The notes below the pieces were generated by a model that saw only the letters and a program-made list of their open reading frames with translations, had not been told where the DNA came from and did no database searches. Shown one piece after another: positions 20,028-28,012 of a stretch of 64,000 nucleotides of DNA. Origin of the DNA: Bacteroidia bacterium. GTDB lineage: Bacteria; Bacteroidota; Bacteroidia; UKL13-3. The position numbers and the translations under genes were made by a program. Every line of letters starts with the position of its first letter. Position 1 is the first letter of the stretch. Where the stretch lies: positions 67,693 through 131,692 of the forward strand of contig JAIOYZ010000005.1 of assembly GCA_021740845.1 (NCBI GenBank), written 5' to 3'.

Positions 20028-20438
20028 TTACTTAGCTCCTTCCTGTTTTTGATCTTTTTTGCCCTGGTTGAATTCACCATTGCGTTTACGTTGGTTGTAG
20101 ATTACTGCATGTCTGTCTAGAGACACAGTTAAATAACGCATGATACGTTCGTCGCGCCTGAAAGCTAGTTCAAATTTTGAAATAAAATCTGGTTTTGACC
20201 TATACTCAACCAAAATGTAGAAGCCTGTAGACTTCTTTTGGATTGGGTACGCTAGTTTGGTCAAACCCCAGTTTTCTTCATGAACCAGCTCTCCGCCTTC
20301 GTCAGTTATCAATTTGCGGTACTTAGATACTGCATCCTTCAACTGTTCATCGGAGAGTACGGGAGTGAAAATAATCACTGACTCATAGTCTTTTAAGACA
20401 ACCGTCTCTGTTGTTTTAGAATTGGTTTTAGTTGCCAT
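20028..20438 (-). CDS. rpsF: 30S ribosomal protein S6
   Basis: 136 residues with an N-terminal extension of about 15 residues, then the S6 fold (YESVIIFTPVLSDEQL, LAYPIQKKSTGFYILVEY, RDERIMRYLTV) and a charged C-terminal tail (QGKKDQKQEGAK). It is first in the ribosomal operon and has the best promoter match in the window upstream. Confidence 0.98.
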   Translation of the reverse strand: MATKTNSKTTETVVLKDYESVIIFTPVLSDEQLKDAVSKYRKLITDEGGELVHEENWGLTKLAYPIQKKSTGFYILVEYRSKPDFISKFELAFRRDERIMRYLTVSLDRHAVIYNQRKRNGEFNQGKKDQKQEGAK

Positions 20439-20469
20439 CTTTACTGAGGAATTTATTTAAAAAGGAGTG

Positions 20470-20500
20470 CGAAAGTATCCTTTTATATTTAATAATCAAA
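20470..20500 (-). promoter_or_regulatory. Promoter of the rpsF-rpsR-rplI operon
   Basis: On the minus strand, TTTG (20497-20500), exactly 19 bases, then TACTTTCG (20470-20477). This is the Bacteroidota TTTG-N19-TAnnTTTG layout with C at position seven. The rpsF ATG is 31 bases downstream of the box, leaving room for a short leader. Confidence 0.6.
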
Positions 20501-20532
20501 CCTTTCCTTAATTATTTATTTTATTTCCTTTT

Positions 20533-20542
20533 GGTTTGAACC
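20533..20542 (+). repeat. Intergenic copy of the GGTTTGAACC motif
   Basis: Embedded in TTTTGGTTTGAACCAAAA, an 18-base near-perfect inverted repeat around a TG centre, in the gap between rpsF and the divergent histidine kinase gene. Confidence 0.65.
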
Positions 20543-20609
20543 AAAATTAGGTAAAATAGAAATTCCATTCAAATCAAAATTTAACCAAATATCTACTATA
20601 TTCGCAACC

Positions 20610-22643
20610 ATGTCAAATAAAAACCACCAAAATCGTCTTTTAAGATCTGGTGTATTTATTATTGCCATTTTTCTTACAATTTCTAGCCACTCCTCCCCTA
20701 TAATTGATTCTCTCTTAAAATTAGGAAATTTCCATATAGAAAAAATTCATTATGATTGGGCAGGGAAGGTTGCTGAAGAGTTAGATAAACAAATTGACCT
20801 AAGTGACGAAAACGAGCAACTCTTTAATTATTATGCTTTCAAAGCAAATTATTATAGCCGTCTAGAAAAATACGATGAACAATTTAGTTGTCTAAAAAAG
20901 ACAGAAGAACTTGCCAATAAATTAAACGATAGAAGCAAAAAGGCTTCTGTGTTAATTGGATTTTCTGCCTATTATGAGCAATTTAATAATCTAAAAAAAG
21001 CATTGCCCTATATTTTAAAAGCAATTGATGAGTATACTTTTTTAAAAGAAGAACATAACTTAGCTTATCAGTATAATAAACTTGGCTTGATATATTATGC
21101 GGATGGCGATTATAAAAAGGCAAAGAAATATTTTGAAGTTGCATATACCCTGTATTTTAAGCATAGAAATGAGTCTGTTGAAAATGCCTATTGGGTTCAA
21201 AACTCTTTATCTAATATTGGTTTATGTTACCAGCAATCTGGGGAAAAAATTAAGGCCTTAGCAATAATGAAAATGGCTTTAAGATATTGCCAAACTGCAC
21301 CTTTTGAGAAAGGGAGACCTATAGCGGTTATAAAAACTAATATTGGCGCTATTTATGGCGATTTACGCCAAATTGAATTGGCAAAGTATTATTTAAATCA
21401 GGGAATTAAAGAGTGCTTTTTGCCAGAAAATAATGAATTAGGCCATGGAATAGAAAGTCTTATTTACTTGGCTACAATTTATAGTGCTGTAAAAAAATTT
21501 AAATCTGCAGATTCTTGTTTTCAATTTGCAAATACATTCATTATTTCAAATGGGTATTGGTTTATTCAAGATTTCTATTTCCAGCAAATTGCTGTTCACA
21601 AGGCAAATAAAGGCGATTATAAAAGCGCCTTTTTTGCACATAAAAAATATTTAGAAATCACAGATTCCATCGACAAGGCAATGGAGAAATCTAGTTTTGG
21701 GAAACAAATTCTTCTTTATAGTTTAGAGAAGAAAGAGATGGAAAATGAACTACTTAGTAAGGAATACAGATATAAATCTCTGGAAGTAAAAGTAGTAATT
21801 GCATTTGTAATTTTCTTCCTTATTGGAATTAGCGTGGTATATATTAACCTCAGGAAAATAAAAACAAAAAATCAGGCTTTGGTTGTCTTAAATGAACAGG
21901 TAACTAAACAAAAGTCAAATTTAGAAGAATTGAACTTAACTTTAAGTAAAATCAACCAAAACAAGAATTACCTAATTCAATCTATTGCCCACGACTTGCG
22001 CACCCCAATTGGAAATGTGATGAGTTTAAACGGTTTGTTGGAAGACCATATCAAGCAAGAAGGTGAAGGTTTAGAATATCAAAATCTAATAGAAAGCAGT
22101 TGTCAAATGGCTCTAAATATTATTGAAGATATTTTAGATCAATCTATGATTGAAAGAGGCAAACTAAATCTCAGAAAAACAGAAACTGTACTTCCTAAAA
22201 TAGTTGAAGAAACGGTTGCTATGTTACAATTTAGATGGCAGCCTAAAGAGATTTTGGTTCAAACCAAATTTGAAACCTTTACCCCAATATTTATTGATGA
22301 AGACAGGATAAAGCGTGTTATTTTAAATATTTTAATAAATGCTATTAAATTTAGTCCGAGGGCATCTTCTATTAATATTGAGCAATCACAAAATGAAGCT
22401 AGTTGTATATTAAAAATTAGGGATCAAGGAATTGGTATGTCGGAAGAAATTTTGGCTCAAATATTTGAGAAAAATACCAAAGTAGGAAGGGAAGGTTTGG
22501 AAAACGAGAAAACAATTGGAATTGGTCTTTCAATAGCTAAATCTATAGTAGAAGAACACCATGGAAAAATATATGTTGAAAGTGAACCTAATTATGGTTC
22601 AACCTTTTACATAGAATTACCCCTTAGTAGGTTTGAGTCATAG
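20610..22643 (+). CDS. TPR-containing membrane sensor histidine kinase
   Basis: 677 residues. An N-terminal signal or anchor segment (SGVFIIAIFLTISSHSS) leads a periplasmic region of tetratricopeptide repeats (about residues 60-370, for example YADGDYKKAKKYFEVAYTLY). A membrane segment at about 391-413 and a short coiled coil precede the kinase core: H-box IAHDLRTPIGN with the phospho-acceptor His at residue 461, N-box NILINAIKFSP, G1 IRDQGIGM and G2 GIGLSIAKSIVEEHHGKI. No receiver domain or response-regulator gene is adjacent, so it is an orphan here. TATATTCG at 20597-20604, 5 bases before the ATG, is a possible minus-7 box. Confidence 0.9.
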   Translation: MSNKNHQNRLLRSGVFIIAIFLTISSHSSPIIDSLLKLGNFHIEKIHYDWAGKVAEELDKQIDLSDENEQLFNYYAFKANYYSRLEKYDEQFSCLKKTEELANKLNDRSKKASVLIGFSAYYEQFNNLKKALPYILKAIDEYTFLKEEHNLAYQYNKLGLIYYADGDYKKAKKYFEVAYTLYFKHRNESVENAYWVQNSLSNIGLCYQQSGEKIKALAIMKMALRYCQTAPFEKGRPIAVIKTNIGAIYGDLRQIELAKYYLNQGIKECFLPENNELGHGIESLIYLATIYSAVKKFKSADSCFQFANTFIISNGYWFIQDFYFQQIAVHKANKGDYKSAFFAHKKYLEITDSIDKAMEKSSFGKQILLYSLEKKEMENELLSKEYRYKSLEVKVVIAFVIFFLIGISVVYINLRKIKTKNQALVVLNEQVTKQKSNLEELNLTLSKINQNKNYLIQSIAHDLRTPIGNVMSLNGLLEDHIKQEGEGLEYQNLIESSCQMALNIIEDILDQSMIERGKLNLRKTETVLPKIVEETVAMLQFRWQPKEILVQTKFETFTPIFIDEDRIKRVILNILINAIKFSPRASSINIEQSQNEASCILKIRDQGIGMSEEILAQIFEKNTKVGREGLENEKTIGIGLSIAKSIVEEHHGKIYVESEPNYGSTFYIELPLSRFES

Positions 22644-22653
22644 AAATTCCATT

Positions 22654-22682
22654 TTTGTATTCATAAAAACTTCTTATTTTGC
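22654..22682 (+). promoter_or_regulatory. Candidate promoter of dnaX
   Basis: TTTG at 22654-22657, 17 bases, then TATTTTGC at 22675-22682. The box ends only three bases before the dnaX ATG, so a transcript from it would be leaderless or nearly so. Confidence 0.42.
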
Positions 22683-22685
22683 GGC

Positions 22686-24428
22686 ATGGAAAATTTTGTG
22701 GTAAGCGCCCGCAAATACAGGCCCGATCGTTTTGACACGGTGGTTGGGCAGGAGCATGTGGTTCAAACTTTAAAAAATGCGATTAAGAATCGTCATTTGG
22801 CTCATGCATTTTTATTTTGCGGTCCAAGAGGAGTTGGTAAAACTACCAGTGCAAGATTATTAGCAAAAACAATTAATTGCACCAATCTTAGTGCAGATTT
22901 TGAAGCTTGCAATACTTGTGATAGTTGTAGAGCATTCAATTCTAATGCCTCGTTTAATATTTACGAATTAGATGCAGCATCTAACAACTCTGTTGATGAT
23001 ATAAGGGGTTTGGTTGATCAGGTTAGGTATGCACCACAAGGAGCACAATACAAAATCTATATTATTGATGAGGTGCATATGTTAAGTGCTTCGGCATTTA
23101 ACGCCTTTTTGAAAACTTTAGAAGAGCCACCTCCATATGCCAAATTTATATTAGCAACTACAGAAAAGCATAAAATCCTTCCTACTATCCTATCTCGTTG
23201 TCAGGTTTTTGATTTTCATAGAATCAAAATTGACGATGCAGTGAAGCAGTTGAAGAAAATATGTGAAAGTGAAAACATACAAGTAGAGGAAGAAGCATTA
23301 CACGTAATTGGCAAAAAAGCTGATGGAGCAATGCGTGACGCACTTTCTATTTTTGATAGAATTGTAAGTTTTAGTGGTAATAAAATTACCTATGCAGATG
23401 TAATTAGCAATTTAAACATACTTGATTACGATTATTACTTTAGGGCAACCAACCTTTTATTATCGGGTAATATAGCAGGAAGTTTATTATTGTTTGATGA
23501 GATCTTGAACAATGGATTTGAAGCTCAACATTTCTTACAAGGGTTTAGTGAACACATTAGAAATTTAATGGTTTGTAAGCACCCAGATACATTGAAATTA
23601 TTAGAAGTAGCACCCAATGTTGCTTCTAAATTTGGCCAACAAAGTGGAACATGCAGTAGTAGTTGGTTGCTAAATGCATTAAACTTGTTGAACCAAACTG
23701 ATTTCAACTATAAATTAAGTAAAAATCAAAGGTTGCACGTTGAATTAGCACTAATGAAACTCTGCAATTTGCAAAGGGTTATTCAAATTTCTACTCAGCA
23801 ACCGATGGTTGATGAGAAAAAAAAAATTAATCTAAGTACTGGTACCAGCACTAATTCAGAGAATACAATATCTAAAGAAACGATATCGGTTCAACCCAAA
23901 GTGACGGCTTTAGTGGCTGATTTACCTTCAAATGAATCTATAGGTTCTCCTAAATCTGCTATAGAAAAAATGAAGGAGCAAATTGCCTTGCAAAAGCAGC
24001 AAGAGCAAACTGCCAAGTTAGAAAATAACGAGGAACCAGAGGAAAAAATTGAGAACAAAGATTTTACTCAGGAGACTTTTTTAACAATTTGGAATAGCTA
24101 TATAAACAATTTAGAAAATGGGGGAAAGTCAAGGATTTCGGTATTCTTAAAAGAATCTCCTGTTAAATTCTTAGATCCATTAAAGGTAGAGATTGAATTG
24201 AAAAGTCAACTGGAACATGAAACCATGGATGAAGAATGGATGGAAATGTTACCTTTTTTGAGAAAGCAATTGCAAAACACTTTGTTGGAAGTGGTTTTTT
24301 CTGTGAATAAAGAAAGAGTTCAAACAGGAACGAGAGTTAGTAAAACAGATCAACTGAAACAAATGGTTGATAAAAATCCTTTATTAGGTGATTTTGTGCA
24401 AGGCTTAGGGTTGGAAATTGATTATTAA
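22686..24428 (+). CDS. dnaX: DNA polymerase III subunit gamma/tau
   Basis: 580 residues. The AAA+ clamp-loader part is complete: KYRPDRFDTVVGQEHVVQTL, Walker A GPRGVGKTTSARL (about residue 45), the zinc-binding Cys set in INCTNL...CNTCDSCRAF, Walker B IYIIDEVHML, and the arginine-finger region ATTEKHKILPTILSRCQVF. Domain III ends near residue 370. The tail is low-complexity then a small C-terminal domain (from about residue 460) typical of Bacteroidota tau. At codons 378-381 there is a run of ten A, see the separate entry. It is followed 2 bases later by the DUF502 gene. Confidence 0.97.
   Translation: MENFVVSARKYRPDRFDTVVGQEHVVQTLKNAIKNRHLAHAFLFCGPRGVGKTTSARLLAKTINCTNLSADFEACNTCDSCRAFNSNASFNIYELDAASNNSVDDIRGLVDQVRYAPQGAQYKIYIIDEVHMLSASAFNAFLKTLEEPPPYAKFILATTEKHKILPTILSRCQVFDFHRIKIDDAVKQLKKICESENIQVEEEALHVIGKKADGAMRDALSIFDRIVSFSGNKITYADVISNLNILDYDYYFRATNLLLSGNIAGSLLLFDEILNNGFEAQHFLQGFSEHIRNLMVCKHPDTLKLLEVAPNVASKFGQQSGTCSSSWLLNALNLLNQTDFNYKLSKNQRLHVELALMKLCNLQRVIQISTQQPMVDEKKKINLSTGTSTNSENTISKETISVQPKVTALVADLPSNESIGSPKSAIEKMKEQIALQKQQEQTAKLENNEEPEEKIENKDFTQETFLTIWNSYINNLENGGKSRISVFLKESPVKFLDPLKVEIELKSQLEHETMDEEWMEMLPFLRKQLQNTLLEVVFSVNKERVQTGTRVSKTDQLKQMVDKNPLLGDFVQGLGLEIDY
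23817..23826 (+). promoter_or_regulatory. A10 tract, candidate slippage site for making a short DnaX (gamma-like) form
   Basis: Ten consecutive A follow GATGAG in dnaX, encoding EKKKI. One added A gives AAT TAA straight after the Lys codons; one lost A gives TTA ATC TAA. Either slip therefore ends the protein at about residue 381-383, just after domain III. Thermus dnaX uses transcriptional slippage in an A-run for the same purpose. The role here is inferred from position and frames only. Confidence 0.5.
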
Positions 24429-24430
24429 AA

Positions 24431-25036
24431 ATGAGTTTAGAAAAAACAACAATTAGAAAATCGTTTGGTTCAAGAATGAGGAAACTCTTGAACTATTTCC
24501 TAAAAGGACTTCTAATTACCTTGCCAATTTACGCTACCTATAGAATTATTAGAACCCTAATGGAATCTATAGATTCTGTATTGTTGCTGGATACACCAGG
24601 ATTGGGTTTTATTATTGTTATTGGCACTTTGGTCTTAACTGGATTTATCGGTTCCTCCTTAATAACTCGTCCGGTAATAGATTTAATGGACGATATTTTT
24701 TCAAGTATTCCATTAGTTAAAACAATATACACCTCAGTTAAAGATTTAATTGAAGCCTTTGTTGGGGATAAGAAAAAGTTTTCGAAACCCGTTATAGTTG
24801 AATTAACACCTGGAATTTATAAGCCGGGATTTATAACACAGGAAGATTTGAGCCAATTAAATTTACCAGGAATTATTGCTGTTTACCTTCCCCACTCCTA
24901 TGCATTCTCAGGAAATTTATTTTTGGTAGATCGATCTAAAATAAGAGATTTCGAGGGTGATAGCAGTGAGTTAATGAAATTTATTGTTTCTGGTGGGGTC
25001 ATCCATTTAGATGAAAAACCAAAAGAATCGCTATGA
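24431..25036 (+). CDS. DUF502 family membrane protein
   Basis: 201 residues. Two membrane segments (LKGLLITLPIYATYRIIRTL and LGFIIVIGTLVLTGFIGSSLI) are followed by the family motif FSSIPLVKTIYTSVKDLIEAF and a beta-rich soluble part (PVIVELTPGIYKPGFITQ). DUF502 proteins are widespread, without a settled function. It shares ATGA with the next gene, which suggests translational coupling to the prenyltransferase. Confidence 0.88.
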   Translation: MSLEKTTIRKSFGSRMRKLLNYFLKGLLITLPIYATYRIIRTLMESIDSVLLLDTPGLGFIIVIGTLVLTGFIGSSLITRPVIDLMDDIFSSIPLVKTIYTSVKDLIEAFVGDKKKFSKPVIVELTPGIYKPGFITQEDLSQLNLPGIIAVYLPHSYAFSGNLFLVDRSKIRDFEGDSSELMKFIVSGGVIHLDEKPKESL

Positions 25037-25917
25037 CAGAGCGCTTAGTAGACTTTCTAAGATTAATACGAATTAACAATCTGATTATAATTGCAGGCAC
25101 ACAGATTTTCGCCTATTATTTTTTGACGCCAAGTATTTCATTAAGCCATTTGGTTCAACCCGATTTTATTAAACTTATTATGAGTACGTTTTTGGTAGCT
25201 GCGGCAGGCTATATTATAAACGACTATATGGATGTGATGTTGGATTTGGTAAATAGGCCAGAAAAGGTTGTAGTTGGTAAAAGTATTTCTAGAAGGTGGG
25301 CCATGTTTTTGCATCTCATATTAAATACCATTGCATTTTTACTCGCTTATTCGGTAAATAAAAAAATTGGTTTACTGGTTTTGGCTTGTGCCTTTGGGCT
25401 TTGGATTTACTCGCAATTACTCAAAAAAACCTATTTAATTGGTAATTTATTGGTAGCATCTTTAACAGCATTTACACTTTGGATTTTATTGATGTACGAC
25501 GATAACATTATGAAATCGGGTATTTGGGTATATGGGATTTTTGCCTTTGGAACTACCTTGTTGAGAGAAATAATTAAGGACACTGAAGATTTGCGTGGAG
25601 ATCAAAAATTTAAATGCAGAACCTTACCAATAGTATTGGGAATTAGAAAGACAAAGGATGTTCTGTTTTGGATTCAAATTACATTAATTGGTTTGACCCT
25701 AACTTTTATTACTACGTTTACAGCTTTAAGTTTAAGTAGCAATAAAATATTTGTGATGTTCTTAATGTATATGTTGATGGTAGTGGTTTTACCAATGTTT
25801 GTAATGGCTTGGCTAATAAAAACAGCAGATGTAAAAAAGGACTTTTCTCGCCTAAGCCTCATTAGCAAAATAGTGATGATTAGTGGAATTATTAGTATGA
25901 TTTTTTGGAGATTTTAG
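25033..25917 (+). CDS. UbiA-family prenyltransferase
   Basis: 294 residues with about eight membrane segments. The two Asp-rich motifs are present: INDYMDVMLDLVNRPEK near residue 63 and EIIKDTEDLRGDQKFKCRTLP near residue 180, which bind the Mg-prenyl diphosphate. Orthologues in Bacteroidota are usually labelled geranylgeranylglycerol-phosphate geranylgeranyltransferase-like, but the real acceptor is not known from sequence. The start overlaps DUF502 by ATGA; the stop shares four bases with the convergent acylphosphatase stop. Confidence 0.88.
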   Translation: MTERLVDFLRLIRINNLIIIAGTQIFAYYFLTPSISLSHLVQPDFIKLIMSTFLVAAAGYIINDYMDVMLDLVNRPEKVVVGKSISRRWAMFLHLILNTIAFLLAYSVNKKIGLLVLACAFGLWIYSQLLKKTYLIGNLLVASLTAFTLWILLMYDDNIMKSGIWVYGIFAFGTTLLREIIKDTEDLRGDQKFKCRTLPIVLGIRKTKDVLFWIQITLIGLTLTFITTFTALSLSSNKIFVMFLMYMLMVVVLPMFVMAWLIKTADVKKDFSRLSLISKIVMISGIISMIFWRF

Positions 25918-26186
25918 GTTGGCAATATCCTAAAATCCTGTTCATTTCTTAATGCAACTTCTTTGGTTATTATTTTTTCTACCTTGCTTAAAGGACTTCC
26001 TATTTTACACCACTGCATAAAACTATTCATTTTACTTTCCTCACCCTCAGCATAAATAAAAACTGACCCATCGGTTTGATTTTTAACATACCCTAGGAGA
26101 TTTAGCTCAATTGCTTTTGTGCAAGTATATTTTCTGAAAAACACACCTTGAACCCTACCCATAACAGTTATTTCAAAGGCTATCAT
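25914..26186 (-). CDS. acyP: Acylphosphatase
   Basis: 90 residues, the normal size. The signature VMGRVQGVFFRKYT carries the phosphate-binding loop and catalytic Arg; the second motif, normally GxVKNxxDGSV, is GYVKNQTDGSVFIYAEG with the catalytic Asn. It hydrolyses acyl phosphates in the cytoplasm. Its start overlaps the phosphatase stop by ATGA, so the two phosphate-hydrolysing enzymes are cotranslated. Confidence 0.94.
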   Translation of the reverse strand: MIAFEITVMGRVQGVFFRKYTCTKAIELNLLGYVKNQTDGSVFIYAEGEESKMNSFMQWCKIGSPLSKVEKIITKEVALRNEQDFRILPT

Positions 26187-26692
26187 TTAAGAAAATTGAT
26201 CATTTCTGGAGTTAATAACTCACCTATATGATTCGGATAATCTTCCAAAAGCCTATTAATAGAACTTTCAAGAATATTGAATACAGAGAAGAAATCCTCC
26301 AAATTTCCATAATAAGGATCTGGAACTATTAAACTACCTTGGCGAAAAGGATCTAATTTACGGAGAAGCAAAATTTCTGTTTGAGAATCTTCTGGCTTCA
26401 TTCTTTTCAAAAAATTGTAGTTGTCAGAATCCATTGCAAACATATAATGGTAATTTTCAAAATCTGAAATAGAAACTTGTTTACCAAAATGCTTACAAGG
26501 AATGTGTTTTTCCTTTAATACTTTCAATGTTCTCTCATCGGGTAAACTACCAACATGGTAAGAATGTGTGCCAGCAGAATCCACATAAAAATCACTTTCA
26601 CAATTTATTTGGGATATAGCATTATTAAAAATTGCTTCTGCCATAGGTGAGCGGCAAATATTTCCTAAACAAACAAATAGGACCTTTATCAT
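26183..26692 (-). CDS. Low molecular weight protein-tyrosine phosphatase
   Basis: The P-loop CLGNICRSPMAEA begins at residue 8 with nucleophile Cys and Arg, and the acid-loop VPDPYYGNLEDF carries the catalytic Asp. About 169 residues from the ATG at 26692; an earlier in-frame ATG at 26710 would add six residues and is less typical. Family members dephosphorylate tyrosine kinases of the Wzc class or small substrates; a Wzc-like protein lies at 48.8 kb but is unlinked. The partly overlapping 5' region faces the divergent PagL-like gene. Confidence 0.93.
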   Translation of the reverse strand: MIKVLFVCLGNICRSPMAEAIFNNAISQINCESDFYVDSAGTHSYHVGSLPDERTLKVLKEKHIPCKHFGKQVSISDFENYHYMFAMDSDNYNFLKRMKPEDSQTEILLLRKLDPFRQGSLIVPDPYYGNLEDFFSVFNILESSINRLLEDYPNHIGELLTPEMINFLK

Positions 26693-26742
26693 TGGTTCAA
26701 AAATGTGCAATCTTTTTTAATTTGCAATATGAAAGATTAATA

Positions 26743-27924
26743 TTGAGCAAAATCTTTAAAAAAAACAAAACATTGAAAGGTAATTCATATAATTTCATAA
26801 GGCACTTGGCGAAAATACTACTAGTCTATGGAATCAGCCAATTTTGTTTTCCCCTTAAAAGTAGTGGTCAAGAAAAAAAATACGGGTTGGAAGCTAATAT
26901 ATTTTCGGGCTACCATTTTGCCTCCAATGTGGTATTTAAAACAGGAATGAATTTAAGTGGAATTCCCATTGGGCTCGATCTTTCCTATATTGTTTATGGC
27001 CTAAAAAATGAAAAATTTTCTGAGGTTTATGCCAAGCCAAGAATAGCCTTAAATACTCGATATATTCAATTAAACAATGTGGATACCTTTGGATATTGTA
27101 TGGGTATTTATCCTAGCATTCAATTTAATTTGGTTCAAAAAAACAAATGGCAGGTGGGGATTAATTATGGTTATGGGGTAAATTTTAATACGAAAGGATA
27201 TAATCACGAGACTAATTTTGATAATAGGGCAATAAACTCGGTAATAAACTTTGCTGTAGATTTAGGGTTAAAATCAAGTTACTGTTTGAACCAAAAAACG
27301 CAATTAACTCTGGGAACAGGTTTATATCATGTATCCAATGGTAACCTAAAGATGTTTAATGGAGGAATAAATATAATTTATGGGAATTTGGGAATTGCTT
27401 ATTTCCCTAATTCTATTCCAAAAAATTGGAATTCAAAATCAAATTACAAATTAGAATCGACAAGAAAATTTGGATACTCGATTTCAGGATTCTTGGCATA
27501 TCGAAACCTAAATTATTTTGCCAGTAATCAGCATTATTGGGTTCAAGGCATTAGTCAGAGTTTTTATTTACCTATTACCAAGATTTTCAATACTGGAGTT
27601 GGGTTTGATTTTTTTATTGACCCAACACATAAATTAAACTATACAGATAGTTTAAAAGTATCAAAAATAGGGTTGAATGAACGAATAAATTTTGCGTTGG
27701 GTTGGTATTCTACTGTGAAAGTTGCGAGATTCTTTTTACCATTTGGCGTTTACCATTATGTTTATCCATTAAAGTATATAAAAGATCCAGTTTATATCCG
27801 TTTTGGGTTGGGTTACCAAATTAACAAAAGGCAATACTGCGGATTATTCTTTAAAGGCACAATAAATAGCAAAAAACAACTTCAATCTGATTTTATGGAA
27901 TGGAGTTGGGGGGTTAGGTTTTGA
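26743..27924 (+). CDS. PagL-like lipid A deacylase (acyloxyacyl hydrolase) family outer-membrane protein
   Basis: About 393 residues. A signal-like segment (LAKILLVYGISQFCF) is followed by a beta-barrel-type sequence with alternating aromatic residues. Around residue 222 is LTLGTGLYHVSNG, matching the HxSN catalytic motif of PagL; the residue where PagL of Pseudomonas has the third triad member Glu is Asn here. No in-frame ATG exists near the start: I use TTG at 26743, with TTG at 26773 and GTG at 26647 as alternatives. An A8 run at 26873-26880 follows the signal peptide. Deacylase activity is an inference from the motif. Confidence 0.68.
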   Translation: MSKIFKKNKTLKGNSYNFIRHLAKILLVYGISQFCFPLKSSGQEKKYGLEANIFSGYHFASNVVFKTGMNLSGIPIGLDLSYIVYGLKNEKFSEVYAKPRIALNTRYIQLNNVDTFGYCMGIYPSIQFNLVQKNKWQVGINYGYGVNFNTKGYNHETNFDNRAINSVINFAVDLGLKSSYCLNQKTQLTLGTGLYHVSNGNLKMFNGGINIIYGNLGIAYFPNSIPKNWNSKSNYKLESTRKFGYSISGFLAYRNLNYFASNQHYWVQGISQSFYLPITKIFNTGVGFDFFIDPTHKLNYTDSLKVSKIGLNERINFALGWYSTVKVARFFLPFGVYHYVYPLKYIKDPVYIRFGLGYQINKRQYCGLFFKGTINSKKQLQSDFMEWSWGVRF

Positions 27925-27981
27925 GTTTTGGGTTTTGGGTTTTGGGTTTTGGGTTTTGGGTTTTGGGTTTTGAGTTTTGAG
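27919..27981 (+). repeat. Tandem heptamer repeat (TTTTGGG/TTTTGAG), G-quadruplex-prone
   Basis: Nine contiguous 7-bp units: one TTTTGAG, six TTTTGGG (27926-27967), then two TTTTGAG. Six GGG runs spaced by four T satisfy the usual G-quadruplex pattern on the plus strand. The PagL-like stop codon TGA lies in the first unit, and the array fills most of the gap before the convergent COG3014 gene. Confidence 0.9.
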
Positions 27982-28012
27982 GGTTAGGGGTTGAGTGACA
28001 AAGTTATAAAAT

